Shown one piece after another: positions 32,652-42,049 of a stretch of DNA of 64,000 bases (positions within the stretch are counted from its first letter, which is position 1; each line of letters opens with the position of its first letter). Made by a program: the position numbers and the translations under genes. The notes below the pieces were generated by a model, which saw only the letters and a list, made by a program, of their open reading frames with translations, was not told where the DNA came from and did not search any database. Source of the stretch: Gordonia sp. PP30 (lineage in GTDB: Bacteria; Actinomycetota; Actinomycetes; Mycobacteriales; Mycobacteriaceae); contig NZ_CP095864.1 in NCBI RefSeq assembly GCF_023100845.1, forward strand, positions 3,968,001-4,032,000, written 5' to 3'.

Positions 32652-33089
32652 TCAGGAAGCGGGCTCGTCCGGCACGTTCTCCTGGTAGCCCATCGCCCGC
32701 AGCGAGGCGCGGATCCGGCGGGCGGACTCGTCCAGCACGTCCGGATCCGGGTTCTTCTCCGCGGCCCGCAGGTCGAACAGGTCCTCGCTCCACGCGGGGA
32801 ACACGTGGATGTGCAGGTGCGGCACCTCGAGGCCGGCGATCAGCAGACCCATGCGCGGGGCGTCGTAGGCCTCCTTGATGGCCCGTCCCAGCTTCTGCGA
32901 GACGTCCGAGAGATGCGTGAACGTGGGGGTGTCGATCTGCTCCCAGTGGTCGATCTCCTTGCGCGGAACCACCAGCACGTGCCCCGGCGTGACGGGGTTG
33001 ATGGTCAGGAACGCGACGCACTGGCCGTCCTTCCAGACGAAGCGCCCGGGCAGTTCTCCGTTGATGATCTTGCTGAAAATCGAAGCCAT
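32652..33089 (-). CDS. HIT-family nucleotide hydrolase/transferase
   Basis: 145 residues. The histidine triad is PHLHIHVFP near residues 96-104 (H-x-H-x-H), preceded by the family start MASIFSKIINGELPGRFVWKD and PVTPGHVLVVPRKEIDHW. It likely cleaves nucleoside phosphoramidates or dinucleoside polyphosphates; no partner is evident. ATG at 33087-33089. Confidence 0.92.
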   Translation of the reverse strand: MASIFSKIINGELPGRFVWKDGQCVAFLTINPVTPGHVLVVPRKEIDHWEQIDTPTFTHLSDVSQKLGRAIKEAYDAPRMGLLIAGLEVPHLHIHVFPAWSEDLFDLRAAEKNPDPDVLDESARRIRASLRAMGYQENVPDEPAS

Positions 33090-33153
33090 GACCTCAGCCT
33101 AGATGGCGCGGGCGGTGTCGGCACCCGGACCAGACAAGGGGCGGCCGGGCGAC

Positions 33154-33497
33154 TCAGACCGCGCGCAGTATCGACAGGATCATGTCGGCGTGGACCTCGT
33201 ACACCGGCGTCAGCAGCGTGTCCGACCCGTAGATCCAGGGACCGGAGCGGTCGCTGATCGACACGTGCGCACCCGGCCCCTGCACGCGCGCCCGGATCGT
33301 CAGCGGAAGGTTCTCGCGGCCGAACCGATTGCACACGCCGAACAGCCGGTACAAGAACGCCGAACCGACCCGGCCCGACACTTCGCCGGACTCCGACTCG
33401 ACGACGTGCGTGGCGACCCGGTGGAGCCGGACGACGATTTCGCGATACGGATCCGGCGCGTCGATCGCGACGTACTCGTCGTGCCGGTATCGAACAC
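33154..33497 (-). CDS. Small conserved-looking protein, 5' end unresolved
   Basis: The reverse frame from 33573 to the stop at 33154 reads a coherent protein: HDEYVAIDAPDPYREIVV, then ESESGEVSGRVGSAFLYRLF, and ends YEVHADMILSILRAV. No ATG, GTG or TTG lies at its beginning; the first is GTG at 33379-33381, which would cut off about 40 sensible residues. A GTG at 33497 with GGGGATGGGG before it is in another frame (MFDTG) and would join this frame if one base were missing near 33485. So either a rare start codon or a 1-nt indel is present. Function not recognised. Confidence 0.55.
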
Positions 33498-33598
33498 CGC
33501 CCCATCCCCTACGAGTCCCCGCCTTCTCAGTCGTCAGAGGAAGAGTAGGGCTCGCACCCCGCTGTGGTTCATCTCACGCGCCCGGCCCGGGCCGAAGG

Positions 33599-35098
33599 TC
33601 ACTCCGGCAGATCGAGCCGCGGCAGGACGAACCAGAACCGCGCGCCCTCCCCCTGCCGGGACGCCACGCCGACGGTGCCGTCGTGCGCGGCGATCAGCGC
33701 GGCCACGATGGACAGGCCGAGGCCGCTGCCGCCGGACGACGAGTCGCGGTGCCGGGAGTCGTCGCCCCGGTAGAAGCGCTCGAAGACGCGGTCGGCGTCG
33801 TCCTCCGACAGGCCCGGCCCCTGGTCGATCACTTCGACGCGCACCCGATGGTCGTCGGCGGACAGTTCGACGATGATCGGCGCGGGTTCGGGCGCGTGGG
33901 TGATCGCATTGCCGATCAGGTTCCGCAGCACCTGGGTGAGCCGGGCGGGATCGCCCTCCACGTACGGTGGCAGGTCACGATCGGTGCGGTCGACGACGAT
34001 GATCTCCCGGTCGGGCGCCGCCGCACGGGCCGCGGCCACCGCGTCGTCGACCAGACCCGGAATGTCCACCGGCGACTTCGCCAGCGGCCGCTGCGCGTCG
34101 AGCCGCGCGAGCATCAGCAGATCCTCCACCAGCAGGCTCATCCGGTCGGCCTCCGCGGAGATCCGGGCGACGCCGTCCGCCGGATCGGGCATCATGCCGG
34201 CCCGGATCAGGTCGGAGAAGCCCTTGATCGAGGTCAGCGGGGTCCGCAGCTCATGCGAGGCGTCGGCGACGAAGCGCCGCATCCGGTCCTCCGAGCCCCG
34301 GGCCCGCTCGGCGGACGCCCGGGCCTGCTGCTCGGACGCACGCGTCGCGGCGAAGGCCGAATCGATCTGGCTGAGCATCGCGTTGAGCGACGACGCCAGG
34401 CTCGCGACCTCGGTTCCCTGCCGGAACTCGGGGACGCGCTGGTTGGACTCGCCGCCGGCGATCGCGTGCGCGGTCTCCTCGACCCGCCGCAGCGGCCGCA
34501 GCGACGAGTTGACCAGCAGATAGCTGAGCAGGCCGAGCGCGGCGACCACCAGCAGGCCGATCCCGGCCTGCAGCCAGATCAGTCGGCTGAGGGTGTCGTC
34601 GAGGTCCTTGAGCGGGGTGGCGACCACCACGCTGCTGGTGCCGTTGGTCCGCTGGATCACCCGCCAGTCCGGGCCACCGCTGGCCGACGGCACGGTCCGG
34701 GGACCGATGTCGCCGTTCGGGAGGCTGGACAGGTCCGGCAGCCAGTCGTAGTCGCTGACGGTGAACTGCTCGCTTCCGGCGCTGAGCTGGACGAAGAAGT
34801 TCGACGGCGGGCGGCGCGGTCCGGGACGGTGATCCGGGGTGCCGCCCCCCGGTTGCGGGAGGGGCCGCGCCCACGTGTTGGTCGCCTCGATGAGGCTGCC
34901 GTCGACACGGTTCATCAGGTCACTGCGCATCGCGGAGGTGACCGCGACACCGGAGGCCACCAGCCCGACCACGACCAGCGCGAGGGTCAGCGCGACGAGC
35001 GAGATCCGCAGCGGGATCCCGCGTCGCCGGGCGAGGACCCGGGATGGCGGGACGACCGACGGGGGCGCCGGAGCGGCCGGCGGCGGAGCGGCGGTCAC
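33599..35098 (-). CDS. Sensor histidine kinase (TrcS-like)
   Basis: 499-residue membrane kinase. TM1 (ISLVALTLALVVVGLVASGVAV, about residues 32-53), an extracytoplasmic sensor of about 110 residues with a Pro-rich insert, TM2 (AGIGLLVVAALGLLSYLLV), a HAMP domain, an H-box (VADASHELRTPLTSIKGFSDL), N-box (LRNLIGNAITHA), and G-boxes (DQGPGL, GSGLGLSIV). Signal unknown. GTG start; 7 nt after the response regulator gene and certainly cotranscribed. The order regulator-kinase matches M. tuberculosis trcR-trcS. Confidence 0.92.
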   Translation of the reverse strand: MTAAPPPAAPAPPSVVPPSRVLARRRGIPLRISLVALTLALVVVGLVASGVAVTSAMRSDLMNRVDGSLIEATNTWARPLPQPGGGTPDHRPGPRRPPSNFFVQLSAGSEQFTVSDYDWLPDLSSLPNGDIGPRTVPSASGGPDWRVIQRTNGTSSVVVATPLKDLDDTLSRLIWLQAGIGLLVVAALGLLSYLLVNSSLRPLRRVEETAHAIAGGESNQRVPEFRQGTEVASLASSLNAMLSQIDSAFAATRASEQQARASAERARGSEDRMRRFVADASHELRTPLTSIKGFSDLIRAGMMPDPADGVARISAEADRMSLLVEDLLMLARLDAQRPLAKSPVDIPGLVDDAVAAARAAAPDREIIVVDRTDRDLPPYVEGDPARLTQVLRNLIGNAITHAPEPAPIIVELSADDHRVRVEVIDQGPGLSEDDADRVFERFYRGDDSRHRDSSSGGSGLGLSIVAALIAAHDGTVGVASRQGEGARFWFVLPRLDLPE

Positions 35099-35105
35099 GG
35101 CCCGG

Positions 35106-35819
35106 TCATTCCCGCGGCTCGCGCATCACGTAGCCGACCCCGCGCAGCGTGTGGATCAGCCGCTTGGGCCCGGTGTCGATCTTGCGCCGCAGGTACGACA
35201 CGTACGACTCGACGACGTTCACCTCGCCGCCGAAGTCGTAGTTCCAGACGTGGTCCAGGATCCGCGGCTTGGACAGCACGGTCCCGGCGTTGACCATGAA
35301 GTAGCGCAGCAGGGTGAACTCGGTCGGCGAGAGCGCGACCAGCTCGCCGTTCTTGAACACCTCGTGGGTCTCGTCGTCCAGTTCCAGATCGGCGAACCGG
35401 ATCCGGGTGGGCTCAGCGGCCTCGTCGCCGAAACCGCTGCGCCGCAGCAGCACCTCCAGCCGGGCGATCACCTCTTCCAGGCTGAACGGTTTGGTCACGT
35501 AGTCGTCGCCGCCGATGGTCAGGCCGTTGACCTTGTCGGCCACCGAATCCCGGGCCGAGAGGAACAGCGCGGGCGCCGAGATGCCGTCCGCCCGCAGTCG
35601 CCGCAGCACCCCGAAGCCGTCCATGCCTGGCATCATCACGTCGAGCACGACGACGTCCGGCCGCACCGATCTGGCCAGGTCGACGGCATTCGGCCCGTCG
35701 GTGGCGGTGGTGACGTCGTAGCCCTGGAACTTCAGCGAGACGGACAGCAGCTCGCGGATGTTCTCCTCGTCGTCGACGACGAGGACCTTCGCGGGCCGGG
35801 CAAGGCTCGATGAACTCAT
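35106..35819 (-). CDS. OmpR/PhoB-type response regulator (TrcR-like)
   Basis: 237 residues. Receiver domain with acidic pocket (VVDDEEN), phospho-accepting Asp in VVVLDVMMPGMDGFG and the conserved Lys in DYVTKPFSLEEVI; C-terminal winged helix (LDDETHEVFKNGELVALSPTEFTLL, VNVVESYVSYLRRKID, RGVGYVMREP). ATG 35817-35819 is preferred; a GTG and TTG are available 3-9 nt upstream. Partner of the downstream kinase. Confidence 0.93.
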   Translation of the reverse strand: MSSSSLARPAKVLVVDDEENIRELLSVSLKFQGYDVTTATDGPNAVDLARSVRPDVVVLDVMMPGMDGFGVLRRLRADGISAPALFLSARDSVADKVNGLTIGGDDYVTKPFSLEEVIARLEVLLRRSGFGDEAAEPTRIRFADLELDDETHEVFKNGELVALSPTEFTLLRYFMVNAGTVLSKPRILDHVWNYDFGGEVNVVESYVSYLRRKIDTGPKRLIHTLRGVGYVMREPRE

Positions 35820-35878
35820 GGTCACCACAATCTACCGAGCCGCTGCACCCCGCCTGGATGATTCCTGTGAGGTCGCTG

Positions 35879-37078
35879 TCAGCGATGCCTGCGCGTCTGC
35901 GGCGACGGATAGCCGGTGACCAGCTTCTCCTCGCCGAGCCACGCGGCCAGTTCTTCGGCGCGCAGATCGAGCGCGCGACGCGCCGGTGCGGGCACGTCTT
36001 CCAGCAGCAGCACCTCGACGGACGACGACTCCGGGCGCCGGATCCAGCCGCCGACGATCCGGCCGTCCCACCACGCCGTCTGCCCACCGTTGCCGGTGGC
36101 GTCGAAGATCTCGGCGGCGTGCGGCCCCAGGTAGAAGTCGCGCTTCTTGTAGCCCATCGTGGTGGGATCCAGCTCCGGCAGAAGCAGTGCGCGCGGCGGC
36201 CCGGGCTCGACGTCGTCGAGGTCGTCGGGCAGCAGATGACCGACGTCGCCGGAGTCCAGGGCCACCTCGACCGCGTCGACCGCCGACAGGGCCTTGCGCA
36301 CCGCGGTCTTGGTGGAGCCGAGCCACCAGACGAGGTCTTCTTCGGTACCCGGCCCGTAGGTGCGCAGCCAGCAGCGCACCAGCTCGGCATGGCCGTCGTC
36401 GGGCGTGGCGTGCGGCAGTTCCGTTCCCAGCCACGAGGTCATGGTGGTCCACGTGTTGCGGGCGGTGTTCCACGACCCGGCGCCGTCGCCGCGAACGATG
36501 TCACCGCGGGCCGAGAGGTGATTCAGCAGGCGCGGCAGCATCGGCGCCGCCCCGCCGTAGGTCTTGCCCGGGTGCACGTCGACGGACAGGTCGTACTCGG
36601 GAAGCGCGGCCCGCAGCTGCGCGGTCGTGAGCGACTCGGCGGCGAGCGTCGCGAGCACCGCCTCGCTCGCCGCGGCGATCCAGCCCTCGGGGTCGGGTAC
36701 CGCGGCCTCAGTGCCGCTGACCGGGCTCCGCCGCAGTTCGCGCAACATGTTGGTCCGCTCCGACGCCGCCACCCGGGCGCCGATCGCCCCGACCGCGGCG
36801 GCCAGCAGCGGCCGGGTCAGCACGAACAGGGTGCGCCGCATCGCGAGCTGTTTGACCAGCGCCCGGTCGTCGTAGAGGGCGGACTCCAGGTCGCCGGGGC
36901 GCACGCGCGGGTCGCGGGCCCAGGCCGACAGGTGCACGGTCGACGACGTCGTCGCGTGAAACCCCGCGAGCGTGCCGGCCAGTGCGACGGGCGAGTCCGC
37001 GGGCCGCGGTCCGGGCGCGGGGAACTGCCGGAGTTGCAGCCGGGCGCGTCGCTGATCGTCACCGATGGACGGACGCAA
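35879..37078 (-). CDS. Winged-helix DNA-binding protein (DUF1006/AlkZ-like)
   Basis: About 399 residues of the winged-helix DNA-binding family that includes the Streptomyces DNA glycosylase AlkZ. Diagnostic segments are ALVKQLAMRRTLFVL, LVWWLGSTKTAVRKAL and PHAAEIFDATGNGGQTAWWDGRIVGGW. The catalytic QxQ of AlkZ-type enzymes is not obvious: the aligned region reads VKQLAMRRTL, so activity cannot be assumed. The TTG start at 37076-37078 overlaps the end of the ridA-like gene by 20 nt; an alternative start further in would lose family residues. Confidence 0.8.
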   Translation of the reverse strand: MRPSIGDDQRRARLQLRQFPAPGPRPADSPVALAGTLAGFHATTSSTVHLSAWARDPRVRPGDLESALYDDRALVKQLAMRRTLFVLTRPLLAAAVGAIGARVAASERTNMLRELRRSPVSGTEAAVPDPEGWIAAASEAVLATLAAESLTTAQLRAALPEYDLSVDVHPGKTYGGAAPMLPRLLNHLSARGDIVRGDGAGSWNTARNTWTTMTSWLGTELPHATPDDGHAELVRCWLRTYGPGTEEDLVWWLGSTKTAVRKALSAVDAVEVALDSGDVGHLLPDDLDDVEPGPPRALLLPELDPTTMGYKKRDFYLGPHAAEIFDATGNGGQTAWWDGRIVGGWIRRPESSSVEVLLLEDVPAPARRALDLRAEELAAWLGEEKLVTGYPSPQTRRHR

Positions 37079-37460
37079 TCGCCTCCACCTCCACCCGCTG
37101 ACCCCGGTACGGGAGCGCCGCGACACCGAGCACGATCGCCGGCGGGGTCACCGCGAACCACTCGTCGACGATCCGCCAGACCTGGCCGAGCACGTCGTGG
37201 TCGTCGGTGACGACGTAGACGGTCAGCTTGACCAGCCCGTCCGGGCTCGCGCCCGCGGCGGTCAGGACGGTGGCCAGGTCGGCCAGGCAGCGGCGGGCCT
37301 GGGCGCTCGGGTCGCCGGGCGAGTCGAGGGCGCCGGACGAGTCGAGCGGCGAGATGCCCGCGGTGAACAGCGTGGCCCCCGCCGGCGCCACCGCGGCGTG
37401 CGAGAAGCCGCCGTCGTGCAGTCCCGCGGCGTGAATCCGCCGAACGCCGGGCCCGCTCAC
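37059..37460 (-). CDS. RidA/YjgF-family protein
   Basis: 133-residue trimer-forming family protein. Visible: SHAAVAPAGATLFTAGISPLD, SAQARRCLADLATVLTAAGAS, VKLTVYVV and PPAIVLGVAALPYRGQRVEVEAIA, matching the YjgF fold. In classical RidA an Arg near the C-terminus binds the imine carboxylate; here the RVEVEAIA segment offers it (R in GQRVE). It probably deaminates reactive enamines/imines. The GTG start overlaps the esterase stop as GTGA. Confidence 0.88.
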   Translation of the reverse strand: MSGPGVRRIHAAGLHDGGFSHAAVAPAGATLFTAGISPLDSSGALDSPGDPSAQARRCLADLATVLTAAGASPDGLVKLTVYVVTDDHDVLGQVWRIVDEWFAVTPPAIVLGVAALPYRGQRVEVEAIASVHR

Positions 37461-39019
37461 CGGAAGCTCAGCACGTCGGAACCCCAGGCACGCAACAGGT
37501 TCCGGTCCAGCTCGGTCACCGCGGTGTCCTCGGCGCCGATCAGGAGGGAATGCTGACCGTCGGTGGTGTACGGCTGCCAGAGCGCCGGGGAGTCGGCGAC
37601 GGGATCACCGCCGGCGGCGAAGCCGAGCCAGCGCTGCTGCATCCGCCGGCGCACTTTGGCGCCGGTCTTGCGGCCGCCGAGCCGATAGCTGATGTCGAGC
37701 TTGGTCGATGCCGGGTTGCCCCACACGTACGGCAGCTCGGTGGCGTGGGTGGCGCCGATCCCGAGGACCCGGAACAGCGGAGTCGCCCAGTCGTACCGGT
37801 AGAGGTGGACCGGGGCGCGGCGGCTGTGCGCTTCGGCGATCCAGAGCGCGGGCATCCGGAACGCGAGGTCGCGGGAGATGCCCATGGACTTGGCCGAACT
37901 GCGGCCGCGGTACGCACCGGAGACCTGGTCCTCGGGCGGGATGGCGAGCTCGGGCTGCTCCTGCGCGATCAGGTCGAACATGGCGCCGACCTGCTCCTGC
38001 GTGACCGGCATCAGCGGCGCCTTCATCCATTTGAAGAGCGACGTCTCGTCGCGGTTGGTGCCGATCATCAGCGGCACGTCGTGCGCGTCGCCCGCCTGGA
38101 TCGCCTCCACCGGATCGCGCGGCACCAGATCGCCGTCGACCACCGGCGCGTAGGCGATGGTGCCCGGGTAGCGGATCGGAACGTCGTTGAAGACGCGGGT
38201 GCTGGCCGTGACCAGCGCGGCCACCGGCAGGCCCCGCAGTTGCTCCGCGGTGGCGCCTTCCGGCGCGTGCAATTCGGAGAGCAGGAGTTCGGTGTGGCGG
38301 ACCCCGCGCTCGTGGTCGTAGATGCTGGTCGCCGGGGAGCTCTGGGCGATCGCGCGGGCGAACAGGCCCTCCGCGGCGGGGACGGCGAGCAGCGTGGTGA
38401 CCAGGCCGCCGCCGGCCGACTCGCCGAAGACCGTGACGCGGTCCGGGTCGCCGCCGAAGCGCTCGATGTTCGCCCGCACCCAGCGCAGGGCCTGCACCAC
38501 GTCCGACAGGCCGCAGTTGGCGTCGAACGCGGCCTCGGCCCCGGTGAGATCGCCGAAGTGCGCGAAGCCGAGCGCGCCCATCCGGTAGTTGAGGGTGACG
38601 ACGACGGCGGGCAGTTCCTCGTCGAGCGAGGCCCGGACCAGCGCGGTGCCGTCGTACAGGGGCTGACTCCCGGAGCCGCAGATGTACGCCCCGCCGTGCA
38701 GCCATACGAGCACCGGGCGGCGCTCGCCTTCGGCGGCGGCGCCCGCGGGCGACCAGATGTTCAGGTAGAGGCAGTCCTCGTCGCTCGTGGTGCCCGGCCC
38801 GAGGTCGATCACCGGCATGGTCGGCTGCGGACAGACCGGCCCGAAGCCGGTGGCATCGCGCGGCTGAGTCCACGGCTGCGGGTCGCGAGCGCGGCGCCAG
38901 CGCAGCGGGCCGACCGGCGGTGCCGCGAACGGAATTCCGCGCCAGACGTCCACATCGGCGTCGCGGGATCCGCGCACCGGGCCGAAGGTGGTCTCGACGG
39001 TCACTGCGTCTGCACTCAC
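37457..39019 (-). CDS. Type B carboxylesterase
   Basis: Alpha/beta hydrolase of about 520 residues of the carboxylesterase/cholinesterase family. The oxyanion hole is in WLHGGAYICGSG, the nucleophile elbow is FGESAGGGLVTTLLA, and the conserved EDCLYLNIW lies before them. An acid (GTNRDETSLF region) and a catalytic His (GATHATELPYVWG) are visible. No signal peptide with the GTG start 39017-39019 (VSADAVTVETTFGPVRG), so intracellular. Substrate unknown. First of a three-gene overlapping unit. Confidence 0.92.
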   Translation of the reverse strand: MSADAVTVETTFGPVRGSRDADVDVWRGIPFAAPPVGPLRWRRARDPQPWTQPRDATGFGPVCPQPTMPVIDLGPGTTSDEDCLYLNIWSPAGAAAEGERRPVLVWLHGGAYICGSGSQPLYDGTALVRASLDEELPAVVVTLNYRMGALGFAHFGDLTGAEAAFDANCGLSDVVQALRWVRANIERFGGDPDRVTVFGESAGGGLVTTLLAVPAAEGLFARAIAQSSPATSIYDHERGVRHTELLLSELHAPEGATAEQLRGLPVAALVTASTRVFNDVPIRYPGTIAYAPVVDGDLVPRDPVEAIQAGDAHDVPLMIGTNRDETSLFKWMKAPLMPVTQEQVGAMFDLIAQEQPELAIPPEDQVSGAYRGRSSAKSMGISRDLAFRMPALWIAEAHSRRAPVHLYRYDWATPLFRVLGIGATHATELPYVWGNPASTKLDISYRLGGRKTGAKVRRRMQQRWLGFAAGGDPVADSPALWQPYTTDGQHSLLIGAEDTAVTELDRNLLRAWGSDVLSFR

Positions 39020-39344
39020 GGTCTCCAGTGTGCCGCACCGGGAGTCGACCGGCCCGGGAGAGATGTGAATCACTTTGTTTCCCGATTCGAGATACACCCC
39101 ACTCGCGCACCGCCGATCACCGCGCCGGGCGCCCACCAGAAACCCCCGGCACGCTGGGCATTCGCCGTCGGGCGACACGGCACCGGCACCTTACCGGCAG
39201 GTAACACGGACGTGACTCCGCAACAACCGTGTGGTCCACTGACCACCGCGACGATAAGACAGTTACCGAAATCTGTCTCATTGTCCTGATCGCACCGTTC
39301 GTTCCCGGCCGGTGCGCAATCGGCACGACACCGAAGGACCCGTC
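39020..39344. promoter_or_regulatory. Divergent promoter region with palindromes
   Basis: 325 bp without a gene between divergent esterase and secreted-protein genes. Two candidate operators are visible: TTACCGGCAGGTAA at about 39190-39203 and the spaced inverted repeat AGACAG (39257-39262) / CTGTCT (39273-39278). The size and spacing suit a TetR- or GntR-type repressor; no regulator gene lies next to it. Confidence 0.4.
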
Positions 39345-40615
39345 ATGTCTCGCACGGCCACCCGCAGCCACACCCGCCTGGGCGCCGCAGCCCTGGCGTT
39401 GCCACCGCCGTCACCGTCGTCGGCTCCGCGCTCACCGCGGCACCCGCGACGGCCGCCCCGCTCGACCGTTACCTGAACCTGCCGACGGTCAACCGCGACG
39501 CCGCGCACGGCCCGGGTGGCATCAACCCGATACTGCCCACCGACGTCCCGACGCTGAAGAAGCTGGTCGAGGCGGCCCGCGCCGACGGCGACGCCCCGTC
39601 GTCGTACCGGGCGCTGCTCCTCCAGTACTGGCTGGCCGAGGCGACCCACGCGGCCGGGATCGACCTGAAGTCGTGGGATCCGCGCGCCGGCGTGACGGCC
39701 AACCGCGGCAACCTGATCAAGTCGTACCGCTACTACGAGAACCTGCAGCTGGCGCACCGCGAACTGCAGTGGGCAGGCATGGCGGGCATGGTCGGCGCCG
39801 ACTTCGGCGGCGGCCTGGCCGACTTCGAGCTCGCCACCAACGTCTACCGGATCGGGCAGCTGCAGCCGATCGCCAACGCGATCGTCTCCGAGACCAACCG
39901 CACCCTGGGGCCGGTGTTCGTCGACAAGCTCCCGGCCGGCCTGCGCGCCCTGGCCCGCGTCGGCGCCGTCATCTCCGCCGCCGACCTGTACAAGGTCCAG
40001 GGCGACATCCTGGTGATGCAGAAGAACATCTTCACCGACCTGATGCCGCAGCACCGGGCGTACGTCACCGGAGGCCTGCCTGCGCTCCGCGAGATGCACG
40101 CGGCCGGGCTGATGAGCGACGACATCCTGCATGCCTGGGAGCAGATCGCCTCCAAGCAGCCCGCCGCCGTGGCCGCGGGCAACGCCCGCCTGCTGCGTCG
40201 TGAGCAGGGCGAGGTGATCAAGGACCAGTGGGACGCCGTGCGCGCCTACAAGGGCGACATCGGCGAGGCCCTCACCTACGCCACCACCATCGCCGGATCG
40301 CCGTCGGTGGCCGGCGTGGTGCCGCCGCGCTCGTTCCACCCGATGCAGGTGACCGGTACCGGCCCCGACGGCCGGACCGCCACGCTCACCCTGCCGCTGG
40401 CGACCTGGAACTGGTCGGTGTACCCCGAGCGCTGGGAGTACATCACCGAGCAGCTGCTGCCCAAGTACAAGAACCTGGTCGACAACCACTGGGCCACCCT
40501 CCGCGCCCAGCTGCAAGTGCCCTACGAGCAGCAGTTCGAGTCGCACCGGCCGATCTGGAACATCGGTCCGACGCTGCAGTCCGCCCTCGACACGATGAAG
40601 GTGACCTACCAGTGA
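39345..40615 (+). pseudogene. Secreted protein of unknown function, frameshift in the signal peptide
   Basis: ATG at 39345 begins MSRTATRSHTRLGAAALA. The next frame over continues VATAVTVVGSALTAAPATAA, completing a normal signal peptide, and then encodes about 390 further residues (LDRYLNLPTVNRDAAHG ... TLQSALDTMKVTYQ). One base is missing near 39396-39398. The mature part is soluble and helical (YENLQLAHRELQWAGMAG, NIFTDLMPQHRAYV) with no motif I recognise. Its stop overlaps the next gene's GTG (GTGA), so it is coupled to the lipase-like protein. If the indel is a base-calling error, this is an intact secreted protein of about 423 residues. Confidence 0.7.
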
Positions 40616-41946
40616 AACGCGCTCTCACCACCGCTCTCGCGACGGTCGGCACCGCCGCCGTCCTCGTCGGCGCCGTCGCTGCACCAGCCGCCGCCACACC
40701 CAACCGCACGCCCGGCCTCGGCGAGGTGTTCAACGGCTACGTCGTCGGCACCTTCACCGGAGCGAAGCTCGCGAGCCCCGAAGAGATCCTGCGGCCGCTC
40801 TCACCGGGCGACCCGTTCTACGCCGAGCCCGCGCTGAAACCGTCGGACACCCCGGGCACCGTGCTCAAGGCGAAGCAGGTCGACGTCCAGTTCCTCGGCG
40901 TGAAGCCGGGCAAGCTCGACGCGTGGAAGACGATGTACGTCACCACCGATCTGCAGGGCCGCCGCGACATCAGCACCGGCATCGTGATGATCCCGCGCGA
41001 CGGCCGGAAGAACTCCGAACGCAAAGTCGTCGGCTACCAGATGGCCAACGACAGCGTCGGCGGCAACTGCCACCCCTCGGCGATGTGGACCGGCGCCGAT
41101 CCGATGGACGGTGCGTCGTGGTCGGCGCTCGGGCCGCTGGCCCAGCTCCTCGGGAAGGGCTACGCCGTCGTGATCTCGGACGTCGGCAACAACGGCGACC
41201 TGAGCCCGCACGGTGTCTTCGCCGGCCGGTACAGCGCGATGACCACGCTCGACGGCCTGCGCGCCGCGCTGAGCCTGCACGACGCCGGGCTCTCCGCGAA
41301 GGCCCCGATCGGCCTGTTCGGGATCGCCGGCGGCGGCGTGGGCGCCGGTTTCGCGAGCGAGCTGGCACCGTCGTACGCGCCCGAGCTGAACATCCGCGCC
41401 ACCGTCCTGGAGGGCATGGTGGTGAACTACCGCAACTTCATCCGCACCGCCGACGGCTCGGTCGGCTCCGGATTCGCGATGGCCACCCTGCTCGGCCTGG
41501 AACCGCATTACCCGGAGATGAAGATCGACGCCAAGCTCAACCCCACCGGCCGGGCGATCGCCGACTACTACCGCGGCCAGTGCCAGACGCCCGCCTACTT
41601 CACGATGCCGATGGTCCCGCTGCGCACCCTGTTCAACGGGCGGAATCCCGCCGACATCGGCGACTTCCAGCACGCCTACCGCGACAATCTCCTCGGCAAG
41701 GGCACGCCCGCCAAGAGCAACCGGATCCTGATCGCGTCGTGCGGGGCCGACGACTCCCCGATGTCGCTGGTGCCGGCCGCCGATTCGCGGAAGCTCGCCG
41801 GTCAGTGGCGCGGCCGCGGCGCCCGCGTCGACTACCAGCCGACCGACTGCAGCATGGTGAAGTTCCTGACCGACATGTACGGCTGGGGCACCGACCTGTT
41901 CGGCATGCAGACCGTCGACTGGCTGAACGCCGCGCTGAAGGCCTGA
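40612..41946 (+). CDS. Secreted lipase-like protein with an altered nucleophile elbow
   Basis: 444 residues with a clear signal peptide (MKRALTTALATVGTAAVLVG ... APAAA). The body matches the secretory lipase (LIP) family: DISTGIVMIPRD, YQMANDSVGGNCHPS, GKGYAVVISDVGNNG, then the nucleophile elbow. There the usual G-x-S-x-G reads G-I-A-G-G with Ala239 (codon GCC, 41326-41328) in place of Ser. The rest, including cysteines (GNCHPS, RGQCQTPAY, IASCGADD, PTDCSM) and a tail Asp/His region, is kept. It may be an inactive homologue. GTGA overlap with the upstream gene. Confidence 0.85.
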   Translation: MKRALTTALATVGTAAVLVGAVAAPAAATPNRTPGLGEVFNGYVVGTFTGAKLASPEEILRPLSPGDPFYAEPALKPSDTPGTVLKAKQVDVQFLGVKPGKLDAWKTMYVTTDLQGRRDISTGIVMIPRDGRKNSERKVVGYQMANDSVGGNCHPSAMWTGADPMDGASWSALGPLAQLLGKGYAVVISDVGNNGDLSPHGVFAGRYSAMTTLDGLRAALSLHDAGLSAKAPIGLFGIAGGGVGAGFASELAPSYAPELNIRATVLEGMVVNYRNFIRTADGSVGSGFAMATLLGLEPHYPEMKIDAKLNPTGRAIADYYRGQCQTPAYFTMPMVPLRTLFNGRNPADIGDFQHAYRDNLLGKGTPAKSNRILIASCGADDSPMSLVPAADSRKLAGQWRGRGARVDYQPTDCSMVKFLTDMYGWGTDLFGMQTVDWLNAALKA

Positions 41947-41969
41947 CCCGACAGGCCGATCCCCCCGGA

Positions 41970-42014
41970 CGGGCCCGCCGCGGAGAGTCGTGACGACTCC
42001 TCTCGGCGGGCCCG
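41970..42014 (+). terminator. Hairpin terminator after the lipase gene
   Basis: Inverted repeat with 11-bp outer arms CGGGCCCGCCG (41970-41980) and CGGCGGGCCCG (42004-42014) and an inner GAGTCG/CGACTC stem. It starts 23 nt after the lipase stop. Confidence 0.8.
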
Positions 42015-42049
42015 CGTGCGTGTCGCAGGACGGCGCTACCGTGGTCGCC

